A DNA stretch of 64,000 bases from Ramlibacter sp. (lineage in GTDB: Bacteria; Pseudomonadota; Gammaproteobacteria; Burkholderiales; Burkholderiaceae_C): assembly GCA_016713005.1 (NCBI GenBank), contig JADJPY010000012.1:186001-250000 (forward strand), given 5' to 3'. The position numbers and the translations under genes are program-made. Below, piece after piece: positions 25,917 through 34,843 of the stretch (position 1 is the stretch's first letter; each line of letters starts with the position of its first letter). The notes below the pieces were generated by a model. The model worked only from the letters and a program-made list of their open reading frames with translations. It did no database searches and was not told where the DNA came from.

Positions 25917-27179
25917 ATGCCTGTCAGTTCGCACTTCGCCTCGCGCCGCGTTGCGGCCGCCCTTTCTGCCACCACCCTGTCCATTGCCGTTGCCACCCTG
26001 CTGGTCGCCTGCAGTGGCGAGAAGCCCGGTGGCCCGCCGCCCGGTTTTGGCGGACCGCCGCCCCCCGTGGCGGTGCTTGCTGTCCAGCCCCAGACGGTGC
26101 CCGTCACCCTGGAATACACCGGCCAGACCCAGGGCGCCAAGGAGGTGGAAGTGCGCGCGCGGGTCACGGGCATCCTGCTCTCGCGCAACTACACCGAAGG
26201 CGGCGTCGTGCGCGCGGGCCAGTCGCTGTTCACCATCGACCCGGTGCCGTTCCAGACGGCGCTGGCGCGCGCCGAAGCCGACCGTGCCGCCGTCGAGGCG
26301 CGCCACTCGCAGGCACAGCGAAACGCCGCCCGTCTGAAGCCGCTGCATGAGGCCAAGGCCATCAGCCAGCGCGAGTTTGACGATGCGGTCTCGGCCGAGC
26401 AGATCGCCGCCGCCGACCTCAAGGCCGCTTCTGCCCGCGTCAGCGAAGCCCGGCTCAACCTGGAATACACCCGCGTCACCGCCCCGGTGGGCGGCGTCGC
26501 CGGCGGGGCACCGCGGCCCGAGGGCAGCCTGATTTCCGGCCCGGACGTGTTGCTGGCCACCATCGTGCAGACCGATCCGATCAAGGCGCAGTTCGGCATC
26601 CCCGACGCCGAGCACGCCCGCCTGCAGGCCGACATCAAGGCGCAGCGGCTGGTGTTGCCGGCGGCTGGCTTTGGGGTGGAACTGGCCAGTGCCGAGGGCG
26701 CGGTGCTGGCCCGCGGCGGGCGGGTGCGCTTCAGCGAGCCGCTGGTCAATGCCAGCACAGGCACCGTTCTTCACCATGCCGAGTTGCCCAACCGCGACGC
26801 CGCGCTCAAGCCCGGGCAGTTCGTGCGGGTGCGCCTGACCGGTGCCACGCGACCCGGTGTCATGCAGGTGCCCCAGCGCGCGGTGATGGAAGGGCCGCAG
26901 GGCAAGTTTGTCTACGTGGTGGCTCCCAGCGACAAGCCCGAGATGAAGGGCATGGAAGTTGCCACGGCGCGACCCGTGCAGGCGGGCGAGTGGGTGGACG
27001 GCGCGGACGGCCGCGCCTGGATCATCCGCGAGGGTCTGAAAGCCGGTGACCGCGTGATCGTGGACGGCGTGATGCGCATCGGTCCCGGTGCGCCGGTGAC
27101 GGTGGGAGCGCCTGGGGGCGCGGCCTCCGGGCCGAAGCCGGCGGGAGCCGCGTCGGCGCCTGCGTCCGCGGCGAAATAA
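25917..27179 (+). CDS. RND efflux periplasmic adaptor (membrane fusion protein)
   Basis: This 420-residue protein has a lipoprotein-type signal ending LLVACSG. VEVRARVTGILLSRNYTEGGVVRAGQSLFTIDP is the lipoyl half, followed by an alpha-hairpin (LARAEADRAAVEARHSQAQ), the second lipoyl half (LEYTRVTAPVGG) and beta-barrel. It bridges the inner-membrane pump and outer-membrane channel, like AcrA/MexA. AAGGA precedes ATG 25917. The C-terminal tail is Ala/Pro-rich. First gene of a three-gene efflux operon; the permease starts 9 bp later. No adjacent repressor is found. Confidence 0.92.
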   Translation: MPVSSHFASRRVAAALSATTLSIAVATLLVACSGEKPGGPPPGFGGPPPPVAVLAVQPQTVPVTLEYTGQTQGAKEVEVRARVTGILLSRNYTEGGVVRAGQSLFTIDPVPFQTALARAEADRAAVEARHSQAQRNAARLKPLHEAKAISQREFDDAVSAEQIAAADLKAASARVSEARLNLEYTRVTAPVGGVAGGAPRPEGSLISGPDVLLATIVQTDPIKAQFGIPDAEHARLQADIKAQRLVLPAAGFGVELASAEGAVLARGGRVRFSEPLVNASTGTVLHHAELPNRDAALKPGQFVRVRLTGATRPGVMQVPQRAVMEGPQGKFVYVVAPSDKPEMKGMEVATARPVQAGEWVDGADGRAWIIREGLKAGDRVIVDGVMRIGPGAPVTVGAPGGAASGPKPAGAASAPASAAK

Positions 27180-27188
27180 GGAGCGCCC

Positions 27189-30100
27189 ATGTTCTCGCGC
27201 TTCTTCATTGACCGCCCGATCTTCGCGGCGGTGCTCTCCATCTTCATCATGCTGGCCGGGCTGGCCGCCATGCGCAACCTGCCGGTGGCGCAATACCCAG
27301 AGATCGCCCCTCCGGTGGTGACAGTGCAGGCCGTGTACCCCGGCGCCAGCGCGCAGGTGCTGGAGCAGACGGTGGCCGCCCCGATCGAGAACGCCATCAA
27401 CGGCGTGGAGAACATGCTCTACATGAGCTCCACCTCCGCGGGCAACGGCGTGGTGCAGATCCAGGTGACTTTTGACATCGGCACCAAGGTCGACCAGGCC
27501 GCGCTGAACGTCAACAACCGCGTCAAGCAGGCCGAAGCGCGGCTGCCCCAGGAGGTGCGCCGCCAGGGCGTGACGGTGGAGAAAGGGTCCTCGTCGTTCC
27601 TGCAGGTCCTGGCGTTCTACGCGCCAGACGGCCGCTACGACGACCTGTACACCAGCAACTACGTCACGCTCAATGTGCTGGACGCGCTCAAGCGCATCCC
27701 CGGCACCACCAACGTGCAGATCTTCGGCGCCAAGGACTACGCCATGCGCATCTGGCTCAAGCCCGACCGCCTGGCGCAGTTCAAGCTCACCACCTCGGAC
27801 GTGGCGCGCGCGCTCAACGAGCAGAACGCGCAGTTCGCGGCCGGCAAGGTGGGGCAGGCGCCCACCGCCGGCGCGCAGGAGCTGGTCTACACCGTGACCA
27901 CGCGCGGGCGCCTGTCCGAGCCGCGCGAGTTCGAGGAGATCGTCATCCGTTCCGCGCCCGACGGCAGCAGCATCCGGCTGCGCGACGTGGCGCGGGTCGA
28001 GCTGGGCAGCAAGGACTACGACTTCGTGGGGCGCATCAATGGAAAGCCGGCCACGCTGGTGGGCATCTTCCTGCAGCCGGGCGCCAATGCGCTGGACGTG
28101 GCCAACACCGTCAAGGACACGATGAAGGGCCTGTCCGCGCGCTTCCCCGACGGGCTGACCTACAGCATCCCCTACGACACCACGCGCTTTGTGGAGGTGT
28201 CCATCCGCGAGGTCATCAAGACCCTGGCCGAGGCCATGGTGCTGGTGTTCCTGGTGGTGTTCGTGTTCCTGCAGAACTGGCGCGCCACGCTGATCCCCAC
28301 GCTGGCGGTTCCGGTCTCGCTGATCGGCACATTTGCCGGGTTATACCTGCTGGGTTATTCGATCAACACACTCACGCTGTTCGGCATGGTGCTGGCCATC
28401 GGCATCGTGGTGGACGACGCCATCGTGGTGCTGGAAAACGTCGAGCGCATCATGCACGAGGAACACGTGAGCGCGCGCGAGGCCGCCATCCAGGCCATGA
28501 AGGAAGTCACCGGGCCGGTGGTGGCCATCGTGCTGGTGCTGTGCGCGGTGTTCGTGCCCATCGCCTTCCTGGGCGGGCTCACCGGCGAGTTGTACCGGCA
28601 GTTTGCGATCACGCTGTCGATCGCGGTGGTGATCTCGGGCGTGGTGGCGCTCACGCTCACGCCGGCGCTGTGCGTGCTGATCCTCAAGCGCGAGCACAAG
28701 GGCGAGAACCGCCTGTTCGCGGCCTTCAACCGGGGCTTTGGCCACGTGACAACGCGCTACACCGGCGGCGTGGGCTGGCTGCTGCGCCGCGGCGGCATCG
28801 CGCTGGCGCTGTTCGCCGGCATGGTGGCCATCACCATCGGCCTGTGGCGCGTGACGCCCGGCTCGCTGGTGCCCGACGAGGACCAGGGCTTCTACATTGC
28901 CGCGGTGATCCTGCCCGACGGCGCCTCGCTGGAGCGCACCGACAAGGTGGTGCGCGAAGTGCTGGAGGTCGTCAAGTCCAACCCCAACAACCTGGACGCG
29001 GTGTCATTTGCGGGCTTTGACTTCCTTGGCGGGGGTTTCCGCAACAACGCCGCCACCATCTTTGTCACGCAAAAACACTGGGACGAGCGCCAGGTGCCGG
29101 TGCAGGCACTGGTGGGCGAGCTGTTCATGAAGACCGCCGGCATCAAGGAGGCACTGGTGCTGGCCTTCGCGCCGCCACCGATCTTTGGTCTGGGCAACGC
29201 AGGCGGCTTCGAGTTCTACATCCAGAACCGCGGTGACAGCGGGCCCGCCCGTCTGGCCGAGGTGACCCAGCAGTTCCAGGGCGCGGTGATGCAGAGCAAG
29301 CAGCTGGCCGGTGTGCAGACGCTGTGGCGCGCGGCCACACCGCAGCTGTATGTGGACGTGGACCGAGCCCGTGCCAAGGCGCTGGGCGTGCCGCTGGACA
29401 GCGTGTTCGACACCCTGCAGGCGACGCTGGGTTCCTACTACGTCAACGACTTCAACAAGTTCGGCCGCACCTGGCAGGTGCTGATGTCCGCCGACCCGGC
29501 CTACCGAAAGCGCCCCGAGGACATTGGCCGCATGTGGGTGCGTTCCGAGCGCGGCGAGATGGTGCCGGTGTCTGCCCTGGCCACGGTGAAGTACTCCTCC
29601 GGGCCCGAGACCCTGGACCGGTTCAACAACCTTCCTGCCGTCAAGCTGTTCGGGCAGGCCGCGCCGGGGGTCAGCTCGGGGCAGGCCATAGCCGAAGTGG
29701 AGCGCATCGCCAAAGAGGTGTTGCCGCCGGACTTCAGCTACGACTGGGGCGGCGCGTCCTTCCAGGAGAAGCGGTCCTCGGGCACGTCCGGGCTGGCGCT
29801 GGGCCTGGGCGCGATCATGGTGTTCCTGATCCTGGCGGCCCAGTACGAGAAGTGGACGCTGCCCCTGTCGGTGCTGCTGGCGCTGCCGTTTGGCACCTTT
29901 GGTGCGCTGGCCGCGGTGTGGCTGCGTGGCATGACGAATGACGTGTACTTCCAGATCGGCCTGGTCACGCTGCTGGGGCTGGCGGCCAAGAACGCGATCC
30001 TGATCGTGGAGTACGCCGCGCTCAAGGCCAGCGAGGGCATGAGTGCCCCGGCCGCTGCGCTGGAGGCGGCGAGGCTGCGCTTCCGGCCCATCATCATGAC

Positions 30101-30350
30101 GTCGCTGGCCTTCATTCTGGGTGTGCTGCCGCTGGCTTTTTCCAGCGGTGCGGGCGCGGGCGCACGCACTTCGGTGGGCACGGGTGTGATGGGCGGCATG
30201 CTGGCGGCCACCTTCCTGGCCATCTTCTTTGTGCCGCTGTTCTTCCGCGTGCTGGTCTCGCGCAAGCTGCGGGAGCGGCGAACCACGGCCGAGCTGCGTG
30301 AAGAGGCGCGCCTCGCCCACGAGAAAGCGAAGGAGGCCTCCCATGCGTAA
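27189..30350 (+). CDS. RND multidrug efflux permease (HAE1/AcrB-like)
   Basis: This 1053-residue protein has the usual HAE1 length. MFSRFFIDRPIFAAVLSIFI is the first membrane helix. LTLFGMVLAIGIVVDDAIVV includes the TM4 aspartates of the proton relay, and a further block of helices is near residues 870-1020. Large periplasmic loops lie between TM1-2 and TM7-8. It exports hydrophobic compounds in exchange for protons. Substrate range cannot be deduced. The stop overlaps the outer-membrane channel gene by 8 bp. Confidence 0.95.
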   Translation: MFSRFFIDRPIFAAVLSIFIMLAGLAAMRNLPVAQYPEIAPPVVTVQAVYPGASAQVLEQTVAAPIENAINGVENMLYMSSTSAGNGVVQIQVTFDIGTKVDQAALNVNNRVKQAEARLPQEVRRQGVTVEKGSSSFLQVLAFYAPDGRYDDLYTSNYVTLNVLDALKRIPGTTNVQIFGAKDYAMRIWLKPDRLAQFKLTTSDVARALNEQNAQFAAGKVGQAPTAGAQELVYTVTTRGRLSEPREFEEIVIRSAPDGSSIRLRDVARVELGSKDYDFVGRINGKPATLVGIFLQPGANALDVANTVKDTMKGLSARFPDGLTYSIPYDTTRFVEVSIREVIKTLAEAMVLVFLVVFVFLQNWRATLIPTLAVPVSLIGTFAGLYLLGYSINTLTLFGMVLAIGIVVDDAIVVLENVERIMHEEHVSAREAAIQAMKEVTGPVVAIVLVLCAVFVPIAFLGGLTGELYRQFAITLSIAVVISGVVALTLTPALCVLILKREHKGENRLFAAFNRGFGHVTTRYTGGVGWLLRRGGIALALFAGMVAITIGLWRVTPGSLVPDEDQGFYIAAVILPDGASLERTDKVVREVLEVVKSNPNNLDAVSFAGFDFLGGGFRNNAATIFVTQKHWDERQVPVQALVGELFMKTAGIKEALVLAFAPPPIFGLGNAGGFEFYIQNRGDSGPARLAEVTQQFQGAVMQSKQLAGVQTLWRAATPQLYVDVDRARAKALGVPLDSVFDTLQATLGSYYVNDFNKFGRTWQVLMSADPAYRKRPEDIGRMWVRSERGEMVPVSALATVKYSSGPETLDRFNNLPAVKLFGQAAPGVSSGQAIAEVERIAKEVLPPDFSYDWGGASFQEKRSSGTSGLALGLGAIMVFLILAAQYEKWTLPLSVLLALPFGTFGALAAVWLRGMTNDVYFQIGLVTLLGLAAKNAILIVEYAALKASEGMSAPAAALEAARLRFRPIIMTSLAFILGVLPLAFSSGAGAGARTSVGTGVMGGMLAATFLAIFFVPLFFRVLVSRKLRERRTTAELREEARLAHEKAKEASHA

Positions 30351-31755
30351 GCCATTCACGGTGCACCGGCTTTCCGCGCTGCTGGCGGCCCTTGTGCTGG
30401 CGGGCTGCGCCACGGTCCCGCCGCCCGATGCGCCGGCCGGACCGGAACTGCCCGCCGCCTGGGGGCCGTCCAGCCCCGCGCAATTGCAGGACGGCTGGCA
30501 GGCGTTTGGCGATGCGCGGCTCAACGCGCTGATCGACGAAGCGCTCAAGGCCAACGCCGATGTGGCGCGCAGCCTCGCCCGCGTGGCCGAAGCACGTGCC
30601 CAGGCCGGCGTGACCGATGCCGATCGCGGTCCGCAGCTGGGCCTGCAAGCCGGTGCGACGCGCAGCCGGGGCTCGGTCGCTACCGGTGCGGCGCCTGCGG
30701 GAGCGCCGGTGTCCACGCGGCTGACGGCAGGCCTGCAAGCCTCTTACGAGCTGGACCTGTGGGGCCGTTTGGCGCAGGCCTCCAGCGCGGCGCGTGCCGA
30801 CTGGCGCGCCAGCGAGGCCGACCTGGCTTCGGTGCGCCTCACGGTGGCGTCCGAGGTCGCCCGCCAGTACATCGCCCTGGTTTCGCTGGACGCGCAGCGC
30901 ACCCTGACGCGCGACACCCTCGTGCAGCAGCGCGAGGCACTGGGCCTGCAGCGCCGCCGCGCCGAGGCGGGGGTGATCTCCGACTTCGAGCTGCGCCAGC
31001 TGGAAGGCGAGATCGCCAACCTGGAAGCCAGCCAGCCCGATCTGGACCTGCAACGCGAGCGCACGCAAAGCGCGTTGCTCGTGTTGCTGGGCCGCAGTCC
31101 GCGCGCGGTGTTCGCTGACACGCTGGTTTCGGGCACACCGGCGTTGCCGCCGATGGCGGGCCTGCCTTCGACCATGCCGTCTGAGTTGCTGCTGCGCCGG
31201 CCCGACCTGGTGCGCGCGCAGCAGCGGCTGGCCGCGGCGCAGGCGCGGGTGGAGGTGGCGCGCAAGGCGGGCTGGCCTTCGGTCAACCTGGCCGCCGGCG
31301 TGGGCACCGAGGGCGCGCGCCTGTCGGATCTCTTCAGCGGCCCGGCCTTTGTCTGGTCGCTCGGCGCCTCTGCAGCGCAGACGTTGTTTGACAGCGGACG
31401 GCGCGAGGCCGCCACCGATGCAGCGCGCGCGCGCCAGCAGCAGGCCGTGGCGGACTGGGAGTCGGCCCTCGCGCAGGCCTTTCGCGAGGTGCGCGATGCG
31501 CTCAGCGCGCAGGCGGCGGGCGAGGCATCCGCGCGCGCGCAGGGCGAGCGTGTGGCCGCGCAGGAGCGCGTGCTCGCACTCGCACGGCTGCGCTTCACCA
31601 ACGGCGTGGCCAGCCAGCTGGACGTGCTGGACGCGCAGCGGGCGTTGCAGGCCGCGCGCAGCGCGCTGGTGGCGGCCGAGCAGGCGCGGCGCAATGCGCG
31701 CATCGACCTGTACAAGGCACTGGGCGGAGGCTGGAGCGGTTTGCCACCGTCCTGA
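30343..31755 (+). CDS. RND efflux outer-membrane channel lipoprotein (OprM/NodT family)
   Basis: This 470-residue protein starts at ATG 30343, preceded by AAGGAGG. The signal is MRKPFTVHRLSALLAALVLAGC with lipobox LAGC. Two outer-membrane-factor repeats are seen: LQASYELDLWGRLAQASSAARA (typical YELDLWGR) and LRRPDLVRAQQRLAAAQARVEVARKAGWPS. It forms a trimeric TolC-like channel that completes the pump. The stop is 1 bp before a 54-bp repeat copy. Confidence 0.93.
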   Translation: MRKPFTVHRLSALLAALVLAGCATVPPPDAPAGPELPAAWGPSSPAQLQDGWQAFGDARLNALIDEALKANADVARSLARVAEARAQAGVTDADRGPQLGLQAGATRSRGSVATGAAPAGAPVSTRLTAGLQASYELDLWGRLAQASSAARADWRASEADLASVRLTVASEVARQYIALVSLDAQRTLTRDTLVQQREALGLQRRRAEAGVISDFELRQLEGEIANLEASQPDLDLQRERTQSALLVLLGRSPRAVFADTLVSGTPALPPMAGLPSTMPSELLLRRPDLVRAQQRLAAAQARVEVARKAGWPSVNLAAGVGTEGARLSDLFSGPAFVWSLGASAAQTLFDSGRREAATDAARARQQQAVADWESALAQAFREVRDALSAQAAGEASARAQGERVAAQERVLALARLRFTNGVASQLDVLDAQRALQAARSALVAAEQARRNARIDLYKALGGGWSGLPPS

Positions 31756-31756
31756 T

Positions 31757-31810
31757 GCTATTAAAACAATAGCAAGGTATTCAGCCTGGACGGGGGCTGG
31801 AGGTCAATTC
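31757..31810 (+). repeat. 54-bp dispersed repeat after the efflux operon
   Basis: Blocks: GCTATT, AAAACA, ATAGCA, TGGACGGGGGCT, GGAGGT, CAATTC. It begins one base after the OprM-type stop codon, in the 105-bp gap between two convergent genes. Ungapped match with the other copies. Confidence 0.88.
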
Positions 31811-31860
31811 TTATCAAATTTCCTCTCGGCCGCATGCAAGTCGATGCCGGAGAACCGCCC

Positions 31861-32748
31861 TTACCGCCGCGTGCGCCCGGGCAGCGTCCAAAGCCTGCCC
31901 AGCCAGCGGTTGTGCGTGGCGCTGACAAAAGGCCGACCCGGTTGCCCACCCGAGGGGTAGACCGTCATTTCGTTCAGGATCGCGCCTTGGGGTGTATCAA
32001 ACAGGTCGATTCGCACGAAATCGAGTTCGCTGCCCAGGCGGCGGGCAATCTCCAGCATGTCTGGCAGGGTTTGGGGCCGCTCGCCCAGTGCGGCTTCGTC
32101 CACCGGAGGACGCTCTCCGGGCATGCGGATGCGGGTCCAGCCGCGGTCAAACACCAGGTAATCCGACTCTGTCCGCACAAACACCGGGCCTCCCACCGCA
32201 ATCGCCTGGACGACCCCTTGCATCGTGAACAGCCGGTAGAGGCGTTGGGGCCCGTTTCCCTTTTGCGCCATGACGGGCTCGGCCAGCAGGCGCGGCGTCA
32301 TCAACTGGTACGCCCACTCCGCGGCCAGGTACTTCTGGCCCAGCCACTTGCGCCACAGCGCGCGGCACGCGGCATCGTCCACGCGGCGCGAAGCCAGCGC
32401 GGTTGCGGGCTGGGGCAAGCCTTGGTCGTCCACGAAAGCGGTTCCATTGCCAAACTCGTAGAACACCCCCTCACGGCGCAACAGGTTCCACCCGCAGCCA
32501 TGGCTGGCCTTGACGAAGCAGTCTGGCGGCAAGGTCCCGATTTCGAACGCGTCGGCGTTCTCCGCCATCTGCAACAGGGGCACGGTCTCCACGCCGCGCG
32601 AAAGTGCCCACTGGCGGACCAAGTACTTGTCCTGCACGGTCACCAGCAGCGGATTGCGGTCATGCCTCATGCGCCAGCGCACCTTGGCGGAAAAGCTGCC
32701 CGAGAAGTTCTCGCGCCAGATCAGCAAGCGGCGTTCAAGTGGAGTCAA
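31861..32748 (-). CDS. TupA-like ATP-grasp ligase, copy 1
   Basis: This 295-residue protein has exactly the length of copy 2 (33936-34823). WRENFSGSFSAKVRWRMRHDRNPLL, DKYLVRQWA, PPDCFVKASHGCGWN and DFVRIDLFDTPQG with LNEMTVYPSGG are the TupA-like ATP-grasp landmarks (metal- and ATP-binding residues in the last two). Such proteins are predicted to form amide bonds in surface-polymer synthesis, named after the Bacillus teichuronopeptide gene. The start codon is TTG at 32748, where copy 2 has GTG. The upstream homology with copy 2 ends where an IS3-family end begins. No signal peptide is seen. Confidence 0.85.
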   Translation of the reverse strand: MTPLERRLLIWRENFSGSFSAKVRWRMRHDRNPLLVTVQDKYLVRQWALSRGVETVPLLQMAENADAFEIGTLPPDCFVKASHGCGWNLLRREGVFYEFGNGTAFVDDQGLPQPATALASRRVDDAACRALWRKWLGQKYLAAEWAYQLMTPRLLAEPVMAQKGNGPQRLYRLFTMQGVVQAIAVGGPVFVRTESDYLVFDRGWTRIRMPGERPPVDEAALGERPQTLPDMLEIARRLGSELDFVRIDLFDTPQGAILNEMTVYPSGGQPGRPFVSATHNRWLGRLWTLPGRTRR

Positions 32749-32774
32749 CTGACGGGGCCCGACGCGGTTCAGCG

Positions 32775-33017
32775 TGAACCGCCCCGGGTTTCATGGAGGC
32801 TGGTTGGTTCAAGTCAGGCTGCCACCGTGGAGACCTGACTGGCGAGATGCCGATCGTAGTTTGCCTCAACTTCTGCCGGCGGGATATACCCGATGGGCTC
32901 GGGCAGCCGGCGGATCAATTCGGCCTTGCTGCCCACGAAGGGTTCAATGCCAGCCTCGTCGAGTCGTTCGCTGTAGCGAAGGGACACGTACTGCGACCCC
33001 CCTGTCGATGAGAACGG
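32775..33017 (-). mobile_element. IS3-family insertion sequence remnant
   Basis: Plus-strand TGAACCGCCCCGGGTTTC at 32775 looks like an IS3-family terminal repeat. Reading inward on the minus strand gives a transposase C-terminus, LPEPIGYIPPAEVEANYD, ending in a TGA near 32817. Upstream of it is SQYVSLRYSERLDEAGIEP, which in intact OrfB lies about 55 residues before that tail; the middle with the third catalytic residue is missing. The frame is also disturbed before SQYVS. The element is inactive. Only one end is recognisable; the other was lost near the 3' end of the RimK-like gene. Confidence 0.8.
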
Positions 33018-33018
33018 A

Positions 33019-33939
33019 TCAGCGAGCCTCCCCGAGGCTCGGGGGTTGCTTTCCCTTGAAAACGTCCCCGTTTGCCAGCGCGTCCACCAGCCCGTTGACG
33101 TAGATCTCGTCGCCCTCGATGTAGCCCGGCGTGGGGTTGTTCTCGATCACCGTCAAGCCTTCGGGCGTGTCCAGCATGTCGACTTCGTTGATGTCGGCGC
33201 CGAGGGCGCGGGTGGCGCGTTGCGCGAGCGCGATTTCCGCCGGGCTGGGCTCGTGCGGCTCAAACGTGGAGCCGGCGGAGACGCTGCCCAGCCAGGCAGG
33301 GCCGCCGGCTTGCGTGGCCACCAGGCTGCGCCGCCATGCATAGGCCAGCTGGTCGTTCACGATCGCGATGCGCAGGTCATGCGGGCGCCGTGAGACCAGA
33401 AAGGGCTGCACCACCAGCGCGCCTCCGTATTGGCCCAGCCCGCCCTGGTCCAGCAGAAGATGCAGGCTGGCTTGCCAGTCTGCCTCGTTGTCCAGCTTGC
33501 GTACGTCAACGCCGCGCCCGCCGGTGGCGCGCTTGAGCACGCGCGGCCAGCCCCAGGCGGCCAGCGTGGCGGCCTGCGCCTCCACCTCGGCGCGGTGGCG
33601 CAGCCGCAGGGTGGGAGGTGTGGACACGCCCTGCCGCGCCAGCAGACCGGCGGCCAGGTGCTTGTCGTAGTCGGCCTGGCTTGCCTGCAGGTTGTTGACG
33701 CAGCGCACGCCACGGGCCTCCAGGGCGGCCAGCCATGACAGCGCGCGCCCGATGTCGGGCCAGCAGCGGTTGGCCACGCTGGCGTACACGCGGTTGAGCA
33801 CCACGTCGTGGCGCGCCAGGGTGTCCAAGCTGGCGACTTCCAGCGGCACCAGAGTGGAGGTGTGGCCCTTGCGCTCCAGGGCGCGGGCGATCTCGGGTTC
33901 GGCCCATTCCAGCCGCTGGTGCAGGATGGCGATCTTCAT
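33019..33939 (-). CDS. RimK-like ATP-grasp ligase
   Basis: This 306-residue protein starts at ATG 33939 (MKIAILHQRLEW), overlapping copy 2 of the TupA-like gene (ATGA). PRVLKRATGGRGVDVRKL is the glycine-rich ATP lid. VVQPFL, HDLRIAIVN and a metal-binding INEVDMLDTPEGLTVIENNPTPG follow, as in RimK/GshB-type carboxylate-amine ligases. Substrate unknown. The 3' end abuts the IS3 remnant, so the last few residues (QPPSLGEAR) may be replaced sequence. It probably acts with the flanking TupA-like ligases. Confidence 0.85.
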   Translation of the reverse strand: MKIAILHQRLEWAEPEIARALERKGHTSTLVPLEVASLDTLARHDVVLNRVYASVANRCWPDIGRALSWLAALEARGVRCVNNLQASQADYDKHLAAGLLARQGVSTPPTLRLRHRAEVEAQAATLAAWGWPRVLKRATGGRGVDVRKLDNEADWQASLHLLLDQGGLGQYGGALVVQPFLVSRRPHDLRIAIVNDQLAYAWRRSLVATQAGGPAWLGSVSAGSTFEPHEPSPAEIALAQRATRALGADINEVDMLDTPEGLTVIENNPTPGYIEGDEIYVNGLVDALANGDVFKGKQPPSLGEAR

Positions 33940-34823
33940 GGTGTGGTGCGTCGGGGCAGGGTCCATTGCCGGCCCAGCCAGCGGTTGAAGGCGGCGTCGG
34001 GGGTGGGGCGACCCGGCTCTCCGCCCGAGGGATACACAGTCATTTCGTTCAGGACGACGCCTCCGGGCGTGTCAAACAGGTCGACGCGCACAAAGTCCAG
34101 CTCCTGGCCCAGGCGCTGCGCGGTCTGCAGCATGTCGGCCAGGGTATCGGGGCGCGCGCCCAGGATGGCCTCATTCACCCGGATCTGTTCGCCTCGCATG
34201 CGCCAGCGCGTCCAGTGGGGGTCATGCATCAGGTAGTCCGAGCCGGTGCGCGCGAACTGCGGCCCCCCCACCGCGATGGCGTGCACCACGCCGCCCATGG
34301 TGAACAGGCGGTACAGGCGCAGCGGCGCTCCTCCGCGCTGGGCCAGGACGGGCTCGGCCAGCAGCCGCGGCGTCATCTCCTGGTACGCCCATTCGGCGAG
34401 CCGGTATTTCTGGCCCATCCAGCTGCGCCACAAAGCACGGGCGTCGCCGTCGTCCAGGCGGCGGGCGGCGAACGCGGCGGCGGGCAGGGGCCAGCCTTCA
34501 TCGTCCACAAAATCCGCGCCGGCTCCGAACCGGTAGAACACGCCGTCACGGCGCAACAGGTTCCACTCACAGCCGTGGGTGGCCTTGACGAAGCAGTCGG
34601 GTGGCAGGGCGTCAATGTTGAACGCGTCGGCGCTCTCGGCCATTTGCAGCAGGGGTGCGGTGGGTACGCCGAGATCGCGCGCCCACTGGCGGACCAGGTA
34701 TTTGTCCTGCACGGTCACCAGCAGCGGATTGCGGTCATGCTTCATGCGCCAGCGCACCTTGGCGGAAAAGCTGCCCGAGAAATTCTCGCGCCAGATCAGC
34801 AAGCGGCGTTCAAATGGAGTCAC
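33936..34823 (-). CDS. TupA-like ATP-grasp ligase, copy 2
   Basis: This 295-residue paralogue of copy 1 is about 65-70 percent identical by eye, especially in the first 60 residues. WRENFSGSFSAKVRWRMKHDRN, PPDCFVKATHGCEWN, FVRVDLFDTPGG and LNEMTVYPSGG are conserved. A GTG at 34823 is preferred; the frame is open further upstream, but that region is antisense-like coding of the DUF1566 gene. It is 20 bp after the DUF1566 stop and couples to the RimK-like gene. By family, an ATP-dependent amide-forming ligase of surface-polymer modification. Confidence 0.85.
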   Translation of the reverse strand: MTPFERRLLIWRENFSGSFSAKVRWRMKHDRNPLLVTVQDKYLVRQWARDLGVPTAPLLQMAESADAFNIDALPPDCFVKATHGCEWNLLRRDGVFYRFGAGADFVDDEGWPLPAAAFAARRLDDGDARALWRSWMGQKYRLAEWAYQEMTPRLLAEPVLAQRGGAPLRLYRLFTMGGVVHAIAVGGPQFARTGSDYLMHDPHWTRWRMRGEQIRVNEAILGARPDTLADMLQTAQRLGQELDFVRVDLFDTPGGVVLNEMTVYPSGGEPGRPTPDAAFNRWLGRQWTLPRRTTP

Positions 34824-34843
34824 CTGACGGGGCCTGACGCGGT

